From Variovorax sp. SG517 (GTDB taxonomy: Bacteria; Pseudomonadota; Gammaproteobacteria; Burkholderiales; Burkholderiaceae_C): a DNA stretch of 64,000 nucleotides. The position numbers and the translations under genes are program-made. Of the stretch, positions 47,304 to 54,396 are shown piece after piece (position 1 is the first letter of the stretch; every line of letters starts with the position of its first letter). The stretch covers positions 62,001-126,000 of the forward strand of contig NZ_JABMJG010000007.1 in the NCBI RefSeq assembly GCF_013376045.1, read 5' to 3'. Under the pieces are notes generated by a model that was not told the origin of the DNA, ran no database searches, and was given only the letters and a program-made list of their open reading frames with translations.

Positions 47304-47602
47304 TACTTAATCACCCAGCGCTTGACCTTGTCGTTCGTGACGCCGGTCACCACGGCCCGCGCAACGATGGCACTCATCACGATGCTGATGGCGACGCCAA
47401 CCTTCATGTACGACAGCAGGTTGACCACATCGGCCCCCATGCCCTGCAACGCTGCGACGGCCTGCGACTTGAGATAGCCCAAGCTGGCATTCATGCCGGT
47501 GTACGTCGCGACACCAATGCCCAGGCGGAGCAGCACCTGCCCGGCAAGCGACCCGGAGACCCACAGCAGGCCCCGCAACAACAACGCGATGATCAATGGC
47601 AT
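47303..47602 (-). CDS. pVI-like minor coat protein (DUF2523 type)
   Basis: A 99-residue protein with three hydrophobic segments (about residues 3-28, 32-50 and 62-90). Small membrane proteins of this size between pIII and pI genes are the pVI/DUF2523 minor coat proteins of inoviruses, which cap the virion end with pIII. It starts two bases after the pIII-like stop and overlaps zot by one base. Confidence 0.78.
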   Translation of the reverse strand: MPLIIALLLRGLLWVSGSLAGQVLLRLGIGVATYTGMNASLGYLKSQAVAALQGMGADVVNLLSYMKVGVAISIVMSAIVARAVVTGVTNDKVKRWVIK

Positions 47603-47604
47603 GG

Positions 47605-48996
47605 TTACCCCCTTGTGACGATGCGAGCGCCCAGCAGGAATGCGAAGGCAACAAGGATTTGGCCGAAGATGGCCAACGGATCACACAGGACGTTGAAAGG
47701 CAAGGCCACGCTGTAGCCACGCACGCTCACCGTCTTGTTCAGGCTGCACCCGCCACCGCCGAGCGCATCGGAAGTATCGAAGCTACCCGGGCCGATACTG
47801 AACTCGGCATTGTTCGGACTGTCCGCCATCACGTTGCCCGTCTTCTGCCCCTCCGCAGTCGCCCAGGTGGACGGCTCGGCATCAGTGCGAAGGACTTCGC
47901 AATTGCGCTTGTGCTGTTCCAACGCCATAGCATTGAGGATCGGATCCTCACCCTTGATGACGAAACCAGCAACACAGTTTCCAGTGAGGCCACCGCCGCC
48001 CTCGACGCCCGTTCCCGTCGACGCGCAGACCTTGTTTCCGGGATCGGCATTGCACTTCGCGCCGATAGTCTCTTTTTTCTCATCGACCTTGACGGTGCCA
48101 ATGATCGCGCCCGTCGCATCGCGGTTGGTCGTCTCCTTCGTGGTCGTACAAATGCCCGCATTGCACTTCGTCGTTTCCTTCGTCGTCGTGCTGGTGCCGT
48201 CCGCGTTCTTTGTCTCAGTGCCTTGGACTCCCTCGATGCCCTTGTCAGGCTCGCGCTTGATGCAAACGCTCGTACCGTTCAACGATCCCGGAAAACCATC
48301 AGGACATGGGTTCGGGTCTGCCTTTGGTTGCGCATCCGTCGCTGGCTCATCCGAACAGGTTGCACCGGTCGGAACACCCGTCGCAGACCAATCACGCAAC
48401 AACGGGTCACCCTCACGCGGCACCGCAATCGTGTTGTTGAGCGTCATCTGACAGCCCTTCACCGCGTCAGGCCCCTCGAATGGCGGGTACGGCTTATAAC
48501 AAGACGCGCCCGGCAACGCCGAAGCACTCCCAACCGTACCCCTCTGAGTGAACGGATTCTTTGCAGCAGCGTGCTGCTGACAAAACTGCTCAAGATCGCT
48601 AAGAGGCGCAACACAGGAGGTATGCGTGGAATCTTCCACGTACGGCGACGTGCACTGACACGCCGAACCCGACAACGTGCTGTTTGCAGGACAGGCACCA
48701 CCGCGTGTCCCTTGTGCATACGAGACAGCTTGCAACGGCCCACTGCTGCCACGTGCCTTGCGTTGCACGTCACATCTGAGCCCGGGCACATTGGCAACCG
48801 CACTCACGTAGTCATAGACCGCCTGAGCACCATTGAGATAGCCGATGTAGTCATCGCACGATGACTGCTGACTAGTAAACCAAGGACGCCCGGAACCAAC
48901 CACTTGATACTCCGGAACAGTCGGCACCAGAGCGCTCGCGGCAAACGACGCCAGGAGCAAAACCGCCCCGACGATCAGACAGAAAAAATGAGCCAT
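47605..48996 (-). CDS. pIII-like adsorption protein of prophage
   Basis: A 463-residue secreted phage protein with a signal peptide (MAHFFCLIVGAVLLLA...ASA), many cysteines in the N-terminal half, a Thr/Lys-rich central part with an imperfect duplication around TTTKETT, a Gly-rich linker (GTGVEGGGGLTG), and a C-terminal membrane anchor (ILVAFAFLLGARIVTRG). This is the pIII/attachment plan: N-terminal receptor domains, flexible linker, C-terminal anchor. I chose MAHFF at 48996 because it gives the signal peptide; the longer frame adds 29 residues of poor quality. Host receptor is unknown. Confidence 0.82.
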   Translation of the reverse strand: MAHFFCLIVGAVLLLASFAASALVPTVPEYQVVGSGRPWFTSQQSSCDDYIGYLNGAQAVYDYVSAVANVPGLRCDVQRKARGSSGPLQAVSYAQGTRGGACPANSTLSGSACQCTSPYVEDSTHTSCVAPLSDLEQFCQQHAAAKNPFTQRGTVGSASALPGASCYKPYPPFEGPDAVKGCQMTLNNTIAVPREGDPLLRDWSATGVPTGATCSDEPATDAQPKADPNPCPDGFPGSLNGTSVCIKREPDKGIEGVQGTETKNADGTSTTTKETTKCNAGICTTTKETTNRDATGAIIGTVKVDEKKETIGAKCNADPGNKVCASTGTGVEGGGGLTGNCVAGFVIKGEDPILNAMALEQHKRNCEVLRTDAEPSTWATAEGQKTGNVMADSPNNAEFSIGPGSFDTSDALGGGGCSLNKTVSVRGYSVALPFNVLCDPLAIFGQILVAFAFLLGARIVTRG

Positions 48997-49034
48997 AGCG
49001 CCCCGAGGATTGCAATGATGACGAACAGTCCCAT
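48975..49034 (-). CDS. Nineteen-residue membrane peptide, possible minor coat protein
   Basis: An ATG at 49034 opens MGLFVIIAILGALWLIFSV, an almost wholly hydrophobic helix, overlapping the pIII start in another frame. The same frame is open upstream back to the coat-gene stop and encodes a CxxxCxC segment but has no usual start codon. pVII and pIX of filamentous phages are tiny membrane peptides, so this may be one, or a coupling frame for pIII. Evidence is compositional only. Confidence 0.35.
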   Translation of the reverse strand: MGLFVIIAILGALWLIFSV

Positions 49035-49118
49035 GACGTTTTGCCCTGTGCGAAGCAGTCGGCGACCGCTTTGAACAAGGCACCTGCAGGCGTCCCCGCA
49101 GATGCGCTCAGCGGTGGA

Positions 49119-49322
49119 TCAGCTCAGGGCCGAACGCACCCACTTGAAGGCCTTCACCGCGCCGTAGATCAGCAGCACGGCCACGCCGATCAGGCCCACG
49201 GGGGCGGCTTGTGCGCCGATGTCGGTCACGACTGCAGCCACGTCCACAGCGGCAGCGTTCGCGCCGCCAACGATGGTCAGAGCACCAGCGGCAACCAGGC
49301 CGCGAATCACGTTTGCATTCAT
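49119..49322 (-). CDS. Major coat protein (pVIII-like) of prophage
   Basis: A 67-residue precursor with a signal peptide ending GGANA and a mature protein of about 44 residues: amphipathic acidic N-terminus (VDVAAVVTDIGAQAA), a hydrophobic core (GLIGVAVLLIYGAV) and a basic C-terminus (KAFKWVR) that would line the DNA. This is the pVIII plan exactly. The start MNANV follows AGGAAAA; the longer frame adds ten residues before the signal. Confidence 0.88.
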   Translation of the reverse strand: MNANVIRGLVAAGALTIVGGANAAAVDVAAVVTDIGAQAAPVGLIGVAVLLIYGAVKAFKWVRSALS

Positions 49323-49332
49323 TTCAGTTTTC

Positions 49333-49533
49333 CTACTCAGGTTGGTTTCCATCGGAAGTACTGAGCGTCTTCAGGACCATTCGCACGGCCCATCCAACGA
49401 CCCAGACCGCGCTGATGGCGAGCGCGATTTGTGCGCCTTCTTCCAGCGTGAGCTGGAGAGGAGGCAAAGAGAGTTCGTGCACCACGGTGACGGTGCACGC
49501 AGAAGCGCAATCGATGACGGTGGGGTCAGCCAT
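49333..49533 (-). CDS. Small prophage membrane protein upstream of coat gene
   Basis: A 66-residue protein with one transmembrane helix (about residues 32-52, IALAISAVWVVGWAVRMVL) and two Cys in the N-terminal outside part. It lies between a 33-residue peptide and the coat gene, where inoviruses keep minor coat genes. ATG 49533 overlaps the end of the previous frame; a GTG at 49542 is also possible. Exact role unknown. Confidence 0.65.
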   Translation of the reverse strand: MADPTVIDCASACTVTVVHELSLPPLQLTLEEGAQIALAISAVWVVGWAVRMVLKTLSTSDGNQPE

Positions 49534-49627
49534 GGCGTACACGCTTCGGAGCGGTCAACGTGGAGAGAACCCACATGCACGCGATGGCTGAAGGGACCGC
49601 CAGCGTGAACGCGATGGCGTGGAACAT
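49526..49627 (-). CDS. 33-residue pVII/pIX-like membrane peptide
   Basis: A short frame coupled to the pV-like stop by TGATG and overlapping the next start by eight bases. It encodes a hydrophobic helix (MFHAIAFTLAVPSAIACMW...) and a basic tail (APKRVRH). Size (33 residues), charge layout and position directly after pV match the pVII and pIX minor coat peptides of filamentous phages. Confidence 0.6.
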   Translation of the reverse strand: MFHAIAFTLAVPSAIACMWVLSTLTAPKRVRHG

Positions 49628-49938
49628 CAGGCGCCTGCTGCGCTAGGTTGCGGCTTGCCGCCCTTCGGAGGCAGAGGGGTCAGCCCGACCAGCTTCGCCA
49701 CGATGCGGCCTTGGTTCTCGCCGAAGGACGCAGCCTCGAGGGCGAATGCGCCGGTGTACGTACCGGGCTTCGCGACCTCTTCCAACTGCTTAGGGATGAC
49801 CAGCACGCCGACCGCCGCCACGGTTCCGTCATCGTTGATCAGCACGCACTGCGCCTCAGGAATCTTGTACGGCTGGCCGGACTTTTTCGAGGTGCCCTCT
49901 TTGGTGTTGACCACGAGAATTTGAAGAATGGATTGCAT
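49627..49938 (-). CDS. Single-stranded DNA-binding protein (pV-like) of prophage
   Basis: A 103-residue beta-rich protein (LQILVVNTKEGTSKKSGQPYKI, then short strands VLINDDGTVAAVGVLVIP) of the size and position of phage DNA-binding proteins that coat the newly made plus strand before packaging. The C-terminus is Pro/Gly-rich. I chose MQSIL at 49938; the longer frame runs through the neighbouring gene. Its stop is coupled to the 33-residue peptide. Confidence 0.72.
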   Translation of the reverse strand: MQSILQILVVNTKEGTSKKSGQPYKIPEAQCVLINDDGTVAAVGVLVIPKQLEEVAKPGTYTGAFALEAASFGENQGRIVAKLVGLTPLPPKGGKPQPSAAGA

Positions 49939-50023
49939 GGTGTGTTCGTCCTGGGAAGACGCAGCCAAATCGACTGCCGGATGCTCGCGTTGGAAGCGAG
50001 CAACGAGCGGGCGACTCAGCCAG

Positions 50024-50257
50024 TTAGGCATGCGCTCCCCGGACTGGGGAAGCCACGGTGGCACCAGCAAGCGCACGCGGATGGTCCGGACACACGCCAC
50101 CAGCACGCACTTCAAACCCATGCTTCCGACAGCTGGTGTACGGCGTGATGCCGATGCCACCCTCATCAGCAAGCTGCGAATGCTTGCAGTCCCTGCAGCT
50201 AGGCCGTCCTTGTGGCGACACGTAGCCAGCTGCGAAATGCGCGGCGACCATACGCAT
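50024..50257 (-). CDS. 77-residue Cys-rich prophage protein, probable zinc ribbon
   Basis: The start overlaps the preceding stop as TGATG. The protein has CRDCKHS and, about 25 residues on, SCRKHGFEVRAGGVCPDH, a pattern of four Cys with His that suggests one zinc site. Small Cys-rich proteins next to pV are common in inoviruses and may be regulators. A longer reading of the frame from 50428 would cross a well-marked upstream gene, so I reject it. Confidence 0.6.
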   Translation of the reverse strand: MRMVAAHFAAGYVSPQGRPSCRDCKHSQLADEGGIGITPYTSCRKHGFEVRAGGVCPDHPRALAGATVASPVRGAHA

Positions 50258-50406
50258 CACCGACTCCCCGACTTGGGGACGCGCGAAATACGCCGCTTGA
50301 TCGCGGCCAACTGGCGCAGCTGCCAAGCGTTGAGGGGAGGAAGGCCGGACTTCCCCGGACTGGGGAACGGCAGCGGGAGGGTGCGGCTGTCTGTTTGGTC
50401 GCGCAT
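50257..50406 (-). CDS. 49-residue basic peptide, first gene of prophage operon
   Basis: ATG at 50406 follows a strong AGGAG with six bases between, and the 49-codon frame ends in TGATG at the next start. The product is proline-rich at the N-terminus and basic in the second half (QLAAIKRRISRVPKSGSR). It is the first gene of the main phage operon, transcribed away from the regulator gene. Function unknown. Confidence 0.6.
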   Translation of the reverse strand: MRDQTDSRTLPLPFPSPGKSGLPPLNAWQLRQLAAIKRRISRVPKSGSR

Positions 50407-50437
50407 GTAAGACTCCTAGAATGAGCAATCAGCTACT

Positions 50438-50488
50438 GAAGCAAATTGCTATAGGTAGCAGCCTATCACACACGGAAGCACTTTGCTA
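50438..50488. promoter_or_regulatory. Prophage divergent control region with repeated operators
   Basis: Two 14-base direct repeats, GAAGCAAATTGCTA (50438-50451) and GAAGCACTTTGCTA (50475-50488), each partly dyadic, flank a palindrome TGCTATAGGTAGCA (50447-50460). They lie between the divergent starts at 50406 and 50495, where a phage repressor would act on both promoters. Confidence 0.55.
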
Positions 50489-50494
50489 CACCCC

Positions 50495-50854
50495 ATGGAC
50501 GTAAAACAACTCATCGAGGCCGCCGCCGAGATCGCAGGCAGCCAAGTCAAGCTGGCAGCACTTCTAGACATGGCTGCACCGACACTGATCCAGATGAAAA
50601 ACGGCACTAGGCCGTGCAACTGGCGAGTGCGCGGCAAGCTACGGGCAGTCCTGGGAGAAGACCCGACACGCGCCTTCATCACCGCGATGGCGGAAGACCT
50701 CGAACAGTCGGAAAGGGAAGACGAGAAACAAGCCGCAGAAGGCTTTAAGGCGATGCTCGCCGCCTTCCCAGAGAATGAAAAAAGCCCCGTCAATCCTGAG
50801 ATCAACGGGGCTTCATCAACTTGGCGGAACCGGAGGGATTCGAACCCTCGATGA
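50495..50854 (+). CDS. Prophage regulator whose 3' end crosses the att core
   Basis: A 119-residue protein with an N-terminal helix-turn-helix-like region (AAEIAGSQVKLAALLDMAAPTLIQMKNG, about residues 8-36), typical of small phage regulators, and an acidic helical middle. The last residues, ASSTWRNRRDSNPR, are translated from the attachment core and the tRNA-Ser gene. In the excised circle the same frame would instead run on into phage DNA and give a 165-residue protein. ATG 50495 is the start; a TTG at 50483 lies inside an operator-like repeat. It is divergent from the structural operon. Confidence 0.75.
   Translation: MDVKQLIEAAAEIAGSQVKLAALLDMAAPTLIQMKNGTRPCNWRVRGKLRAVLGEDPTRAFITAMAEDLEQSEREDEKQAAEGFKAMLAAFPENEKSPVNPEINGASSTWRNRRDSNPR
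50778..50811 (-). terminator. Phage-borne substitute terminator for tRNA-Ser
   Basis: A hairpin with outer stem GCCCCGT/ACGGGGC and an interrupted inner stem is followed on the minus strand by six T. It lies ten bases beyond the tRNA 3' end. It resembles, but is not identical to, the displaced native terminator at 43626-43658, and lies on the phage side of the core. Confidence 0.75.
50805..50834. other. Right attachment site of prophage
   Basis: Thirty bases identical to 43652-43681. The last 13 are the tRNA-Ser 3' end including the encoded CCA; the remainder belongs to the terminator region. To the right the tRNA continues intact. Confidence 0.88.
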
Positions 50855-50914
50855 GGCTCTACACCCCATACTCCCTTAGCAGGGGAGCACCTTCGGCCAC
50901 TCGGTCACAGTTCC
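50822..50914 (-). tRNA. tRNA-Ser(GCT)
   Basis: A 93-base class II tRNA with acceptor stem GGAACTG...CGGTTCC, encoded CCA, D-arm, anticodon loop CTGCTAA with anticodon GCT, a long variable arm (stem near GGGGTGTAGAGCCTC) and T-loop GGTTCGAATCC. It lies 27 bases after lysC on the same strand. It is the integration target of the filamentous prophage and remains complete. Confidence 0.95.
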
Positions 50915-50941
50915 TGAAAGAAGCCGAGATTATGCCACTAC

Positions 50942-52210
50942 TTAGGCGCCCGGCTGATCCAGATCGAAGGCTTTGTGCAGTGCGCGCACTGCCAATTCCA
51001 TATATTTTTCGTCGATCACGACCGAAGTCTTGATTTCGCTGGTCGAGATCATCTGGATGTTGATGCCCTCTTCGCTCAGCACGCGGAACATCTTGCTCGC
51101 AACGCCCACGTGGCTGCGCATGCCGATGCCCACGATGCTGACCTTGCAGATCTTGGTGTCGCCGACCACTTCGGTCGCGCCCAGCGAGGGCATCACCTTC
51201 GACTGCAGCAGGTCGATCGTCTTCGCGTACTCGTTGCGGTGAACGGTGAAGCTGAAGTCGGTCTTTCCGTCCTTGCTGAGGTTCTGGATGATCACGTCGA
51301 CTTCGATGTTGGCGTCGGCCACGGCACCGAGGATGTGATACGCGATGCCCGGCTTGTCGGGCACGCCGAGCACCGAGATCTTGGCTTCGTCGCGGTTGAA
51401 TGCGATGCCGGATACGACGGCTTGTTCCATGTTTTCGTCTTCCTCGAAAGTGATCAGCGTGCCGGACTTGGCCTCTTCATTGATGTCGATGTCCCACGGC
51501 GTGAAGCTCGAAAGCACGCGCAGCGGCACCTTGTACTTGCCGGCGAATTCCACCGAGCGGATCTGCAGCACCTTGGAGCCCAGGCTCGCCATTTCGAGCA
51601 TTTCCTCGAAGCTCACCGTGGTCAGGCGGCGCGCATCGGGCTCGACGCGCGGATCGGTCGTGTACACGCCGTCGACGTCGGTGTAGATCAGGCATTCGTT
51701 CGCCTTCATTGCCGCGGCGATGGCCACGGCCGATGTGTCGCTGCCGCCGCGACCCAGCGTGGTGATGTTGCCGTCGTCGTCGACGCCCTGGAAGCCGGTG
51801 ATGACCACCACCTTGCCGGCGTTCAGGTCGGCCATCACGCGCTCGTTGTCGATGCTCTCGATACGGGCCTTGGTGTAGGAGTTGTCGGTGCGCACCGAAA
51901 CCTGCCAGCCCGCGTAGCTCACGGCCTCGACGCCCTCGGCCTGCAGCGCGATGGCCAGCAGCGCCGACGAAGCCTGCTCGCCGGTGGAAGCCAGCATGTC
52001 GAGCTCGCGGTTGTGGGCCACGCCGGGTTTGCTGGGCGCCAGCTCCTTGGCCAGGCCGAGCAGGCGGTTGGTCTCGCCGCTCATGGCACTCGGAACCACG
52101 ATCATCTGGTGGCCTGCGCGCGCCCACTTGGCGACACGCTTGGCGACATTCTTGATGCGCTCGGTCGAGCCCATCGACGTACCGCCGTATTTGTGAACGA
52201 TCAATGCCAT
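50942..52210 (-). CDS. lysC: Aspartate kinase
   Basis: A 422-residue monofunctional aspartokinase that phosphorylates aspartate, the first step to Lys, Thr and Met. The N-terminal KYGGTSMGS and the FQGVDDDGNITTLGRGGSDT segment near residue 150 mark the kinase domain. Two C-terminal ACT domains (from about residue 265) provide feedback control. I chose MALIVHKYGG at 52210; the longer frame runs back into tilS. Gene order with tilS and accA is typical of the family. Confidence 0.95.
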   Translation of the reverse strand: MALIVHKYGGTSMGSTERIKNVAKRVAKWARAGHQMIVVPSAMSGETNRLLGLAKELAPSKPGVAHNRELDMLASTGEQASSALLAIALQAEGVEAVSYAGWQVSVRTDNSYTKARIESIDNERVMADLNAGKVVVITGFQGVDDDGNITTLGRGGSDTSAVAIAAAMKANECLIYTDVDGVYTTDPRVEPDARRLTTVSFEEMLEMASLGSKVLQIRSVEFAGKYKVPLRVLSSFTPWDIDINEEAKSGTLITFEEDENMEQAVVSGIAFNRDEAKISVLGVPDKPGIAYHILGAVADANIEVDVIIQNLSKDGKTDFSFTVHRNEYAKTIDLLQSKVMPSLGATEVVGDTKICKVSIVGIGMRSHVGVASKMFRVLSEEGINIQMISTSEIKTSVVIDEKYMELAVRALHKAFDLDQPGA

Positions 52211-52265
52211 GGGTGAAATCAGAGAAAAGAAAAGGGCCGCTGGATAGGCGGCGCCCTGCAAGCGG

Positions 52266-53243
52266 TCAGAGCGAAGTCTTCGGCGAGGGCGGGGCATTGT
52301 ACCAATGCAGCAAATCGCCCTTCCGCTCGACGAAACCGGTAGCCACCTTGAGGTGGATGCGATGGCCGCGCGTGGTGCAGGCGCGGACCTGGTCGAGCAG
52401 CTGTTCGAGCTGCGCTGCGCTCGGCGCGCAGCCGTGCGATTGCGCCAGCCAATGGCGCAGCACATTGGCCTGCCGGGCACGCGACAGCGCCTGAAGTATG
52501 GCGATGCGCGGTGGGCTGCCGACGCCTTCCAGGTCCTGCGCCGCGAGTTCGCTCAGCAGTTGCTGCGCCTGCGCGGCATGGCCCACGCTGCGCGCAAAAG
52601 TGGCGCGGAACTGCGGAAAGGCCTGCTCCAGCGCGGGCAGCAGCACGGAGCGGATGCGGTTGCGGGTGTAGCGCGCGTCGTCGTTGGTCGGGTCCTCGAT
52701 CCAGGGCAGATCGCGCCCGGCCAGCCATTCGCGGATCTCGCCCCCTGGCACCGCGAGCAGCGGCCGGTAGATGTCGAGCCCGTTGCGCTGCGCCAGCGCC
52801 GGCATGGCGGCCAGCCCCGGCAGCCCCGCGCCGCGCGACAAGGCGAGAAGCAGCGTCTCGACCTGGTCATCGGCATGGTGCCCCAGCGCCACCGACCGGA
52901 TCGCCGCCCTCGCCCCGTCGGCACGCGCCATTTCGGCGAATGCCGCGTAACGGGCTCGGCGAGCCGCGTCTTCAGGGCTTTCACCGGACGCATGCCGCGC
53001 ATCGACGCGATGGACGACCAACGGCACACCCAGGCGCTCGCAGATCGCATGGCAATGCTGCTCGAAGCCATCGGCCGCCGCCTGCAGCCCGTGATGTACA
53101 TGGAAGGCGACCACCTGCCCTGGCCAGCGCAACACGCAGGCAGCCAGCAAGGCGGTCGAATCGGCGCCGCCGCTGAACCCCACCGCCAGCGGCCAATGCG
53201 CCGGCTCGAACGCGGCAATGGCGCGTTCGAAAGTGGAGTTCAT
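52266..53243 (-). CDS. tilS: tRNA(Ile)-lysidine synthetase
   Basis: A 325-residue PP-loop enzyme with SGGADSTALL near residue 25. It modifies C34 of tRNA-Ile(CAU) to lysidine so that it is charged with Ile and reads AUA. ALGHHADDQVETLLL near residue 120 and IEDPTNDD near 170 are further TilS signatures. It lacks most of the long C-terminal extension of the E. coli protein. The start at 53243 lies 14 bases after accA, so they are co-transcribed. Confidence 0.92.
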   Translation of the reverse strand: MNSTFERAIAAFEPAHWPLAVGFSGGADSTALLAACVLRWPGQVVAFHVHHGLQAAADGFEQHCHAICERLGVPLVVHRVDARHASGESPEDAARRARYAAFAEMARADGARAAIRSVALGHHADDQVETLLLALSRGAGLPGLAAMPALAQRNGLDIYRPLLAVPGGEIREWLAGRDLPWIEDPTNDDARYTRNRIRSVLLPALEQAFPQFRATFARSVGHAAQAQQLLSELAAQDLEGVGSPPRIAILQALSRARQANVLRHWLAQSHGCAPSAAQLEQLLDQVRACTTRGHRIHLKVATGFVERKGDLLHWYNAPPSPKTSL

Positions 53244-53257
53244 GGCGCGCCTGCGGG

Positions 53258-54241
53258 TTACCTGCCGTTGCTGTCGGCCTTGGTGTCGTTGAAGCGGCCG
53301 TAGCTCTGCAGGCGCTCGTAGCGGCGCTCCAGCAGTTCCTTCGGCTTCAGGTCGCTGACCTGGCGGAAGGCGTCGTTGAGGGCGCGCTTGAGGAACGCGG
53401 CCATCTGGCGATGGTCGCGGTGCGCGCCGCCCACGGGCTCGTTCACGATCTTGTCGACCAGGCCCAGCGCCTTCAGGCGGTGCGCGGTGATGCCCAGCGC
53501 ATCGGCCGCTTCCTGCGCCTTCTCGCCGGTCTTCCAGAGGATGGAAGCGCAGCCTTCGGGGCTGATCACCGAATAGATCGAGTACTGCAGCATCAGCAGT
53601 TGGTCGCCGACCGAGATGGCCAGCGCGCCGCCGGAGCCGCCCTCGCCGATGATGGTGACGATGATCGGCACCTCGAGCTGCGCCATCTCGAAGATGTTGC
53701 GGCCGATGGCTTCCGACTGGCCGCGCTCCTCGGCGTCGATGCCGGGGTATGCGCCGGGGGTATCGACGAAGGTGAAGACCGGCAGCTTGAACTTCTCGGC
53801 CGTCTTCATCAGGCGCAGCGCCTTGCGGTAGCCCTCGGGCTTGCTCATGCCGAAGTTGCGCGCGGTGCGCTCTTTCGTGTCGCGGCCCTTCTGGTGGCCG
53901 ATGACCATGCAAGGCACGCCGTTGAAGCGGGCCAGGCCGCCCACGATCGACAGGTCGTCCGAGAAATGGCGGTCGCCGTGCAGTTCGACGAAATCGGTGA
54001 AGATTTCGTTGACGTAGTCCAGCGTGTAGGGGCGCTCCGGATGCCGTGCGATCTTGGTGATCTGCCAGGGCGTCAGGTCGCTGTAGATGTCCTTGGTGAG
54101 CTGCTGGCTCTTCTTGCCGAGCTGATCGATTTCTTCAGAGATGTCGACCGCGGATTCGGTCTGCACATAGCGCAATTCTTCGATCTTTGTTTCGAGCTCG
54201 GCAATCGGCTGCTCGAAGTCGAGGAAGGTTCGTTTCGCCAA
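53258..54241 (-). CDS. accA: Acetyl-CoA carboxylase carboxyltransferase alpha subunit
   Basis: A 327-residue protein of standard AccA length and pattern: N-terminal LDFEQPIAELETKIEEL helix, carboxyltransferase core with GHQKGRDTKE, and GEGGSGGALAI forming an oxyanion loop. With AccD it transfers carboxyl from biotin to acetyl-CoA in fatty-acid synthesis. A dispersed repeat lies in its upstream region. Confidence 0.95.
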   Translation of the reverse strand: MAKRTFLDFEQPIAELETKIEELRYVQTESAVDISEEIDQLGKKSQQLTKDIYSDLTPWQITKIARHPERPYTLDYVNEIFTDFVELHGDRHFSDDLSIVGGLARFNGVPCMVIGHQKGRDTKERTARNFGMSKPEGYRKALRLMKTAEKFKLPVFTFVDTPGAYPGIDAEERGQSEAIGRNIFEMAQLEVPIIVTIIGEGGSGGALAISVGDQLLMLQYSIYSVISPEGCASILWKTGEKAQEAADALGITAHRLKALGLVDKIVNEPVGGAHRDHRQMAAFLKRALNDAFRQVSDLKPKELLERRYERLQSYGRFNDTKADSNGR

Positions 54242-54300
54242 CGTCTTCTCCTGTTTTATTTCAATTTGCCAAACACCCGCCTGCCTGCCGCATCCCTTCC

Positions 54301-54391
54301 AGGAACACCAAGGAACCGGCTTTGCCGGGCCTTAGGTGTTACCCCCTTGAGGGGGTTGGCGAAGCGACACGAAGTGCGCGAAGCCTGGGGG
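54301..54391 (+). repeat. Dispersed intergenic repeat, copy B
   Basis: Almost identical to copy A at 6090-6180: GGAACACC, GGAACCGGCTTTGCCGGGCC, a C5/G5 hairpin with TTGA in the loop, AGCGACACGAAGTGCGCG and a CCTGGGGG end. It lies between the start of accA and the end of the glycosylase gene. Chance reading frames through it produce the spurious peptide SLRQPP. Confidence 0.8.
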
Positions 54392-54396
54392 TGTTG

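Larger units (their letters stand above)
43652..50834. mobile_element. Filamentous prophage (inovirus) in tRNA-Ser(GCT)
   Basis: About 7.15 kb between 30-base direct repeats at the 3' end of tRNA-Ser. Most genes run on the minus strand in the order expected for inoviruses: small genes, pV-like, tiny membrane peptides, pVIII-like coat, pIII-like, pVI-like, Zot/pI, intergenic region, HUH Rep. A serine recombinase lies at the left end and a divergent regulator at the right end. No frameshift is obvious, so it may be active. The serine recombinase plus tRNA-Ser target recalls Ralstonia phage phiRSM, from memory. Confidence 0.9.

Noticed and set aside
50024..50428. A single 134-residue protein reading of the prophage right end
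   Set aside because: A 49-codon gene with a strong ribosome-binding site and a TGATG overlap fits better, leaving a 77-residue Cys-rich protein as the downstream gene.
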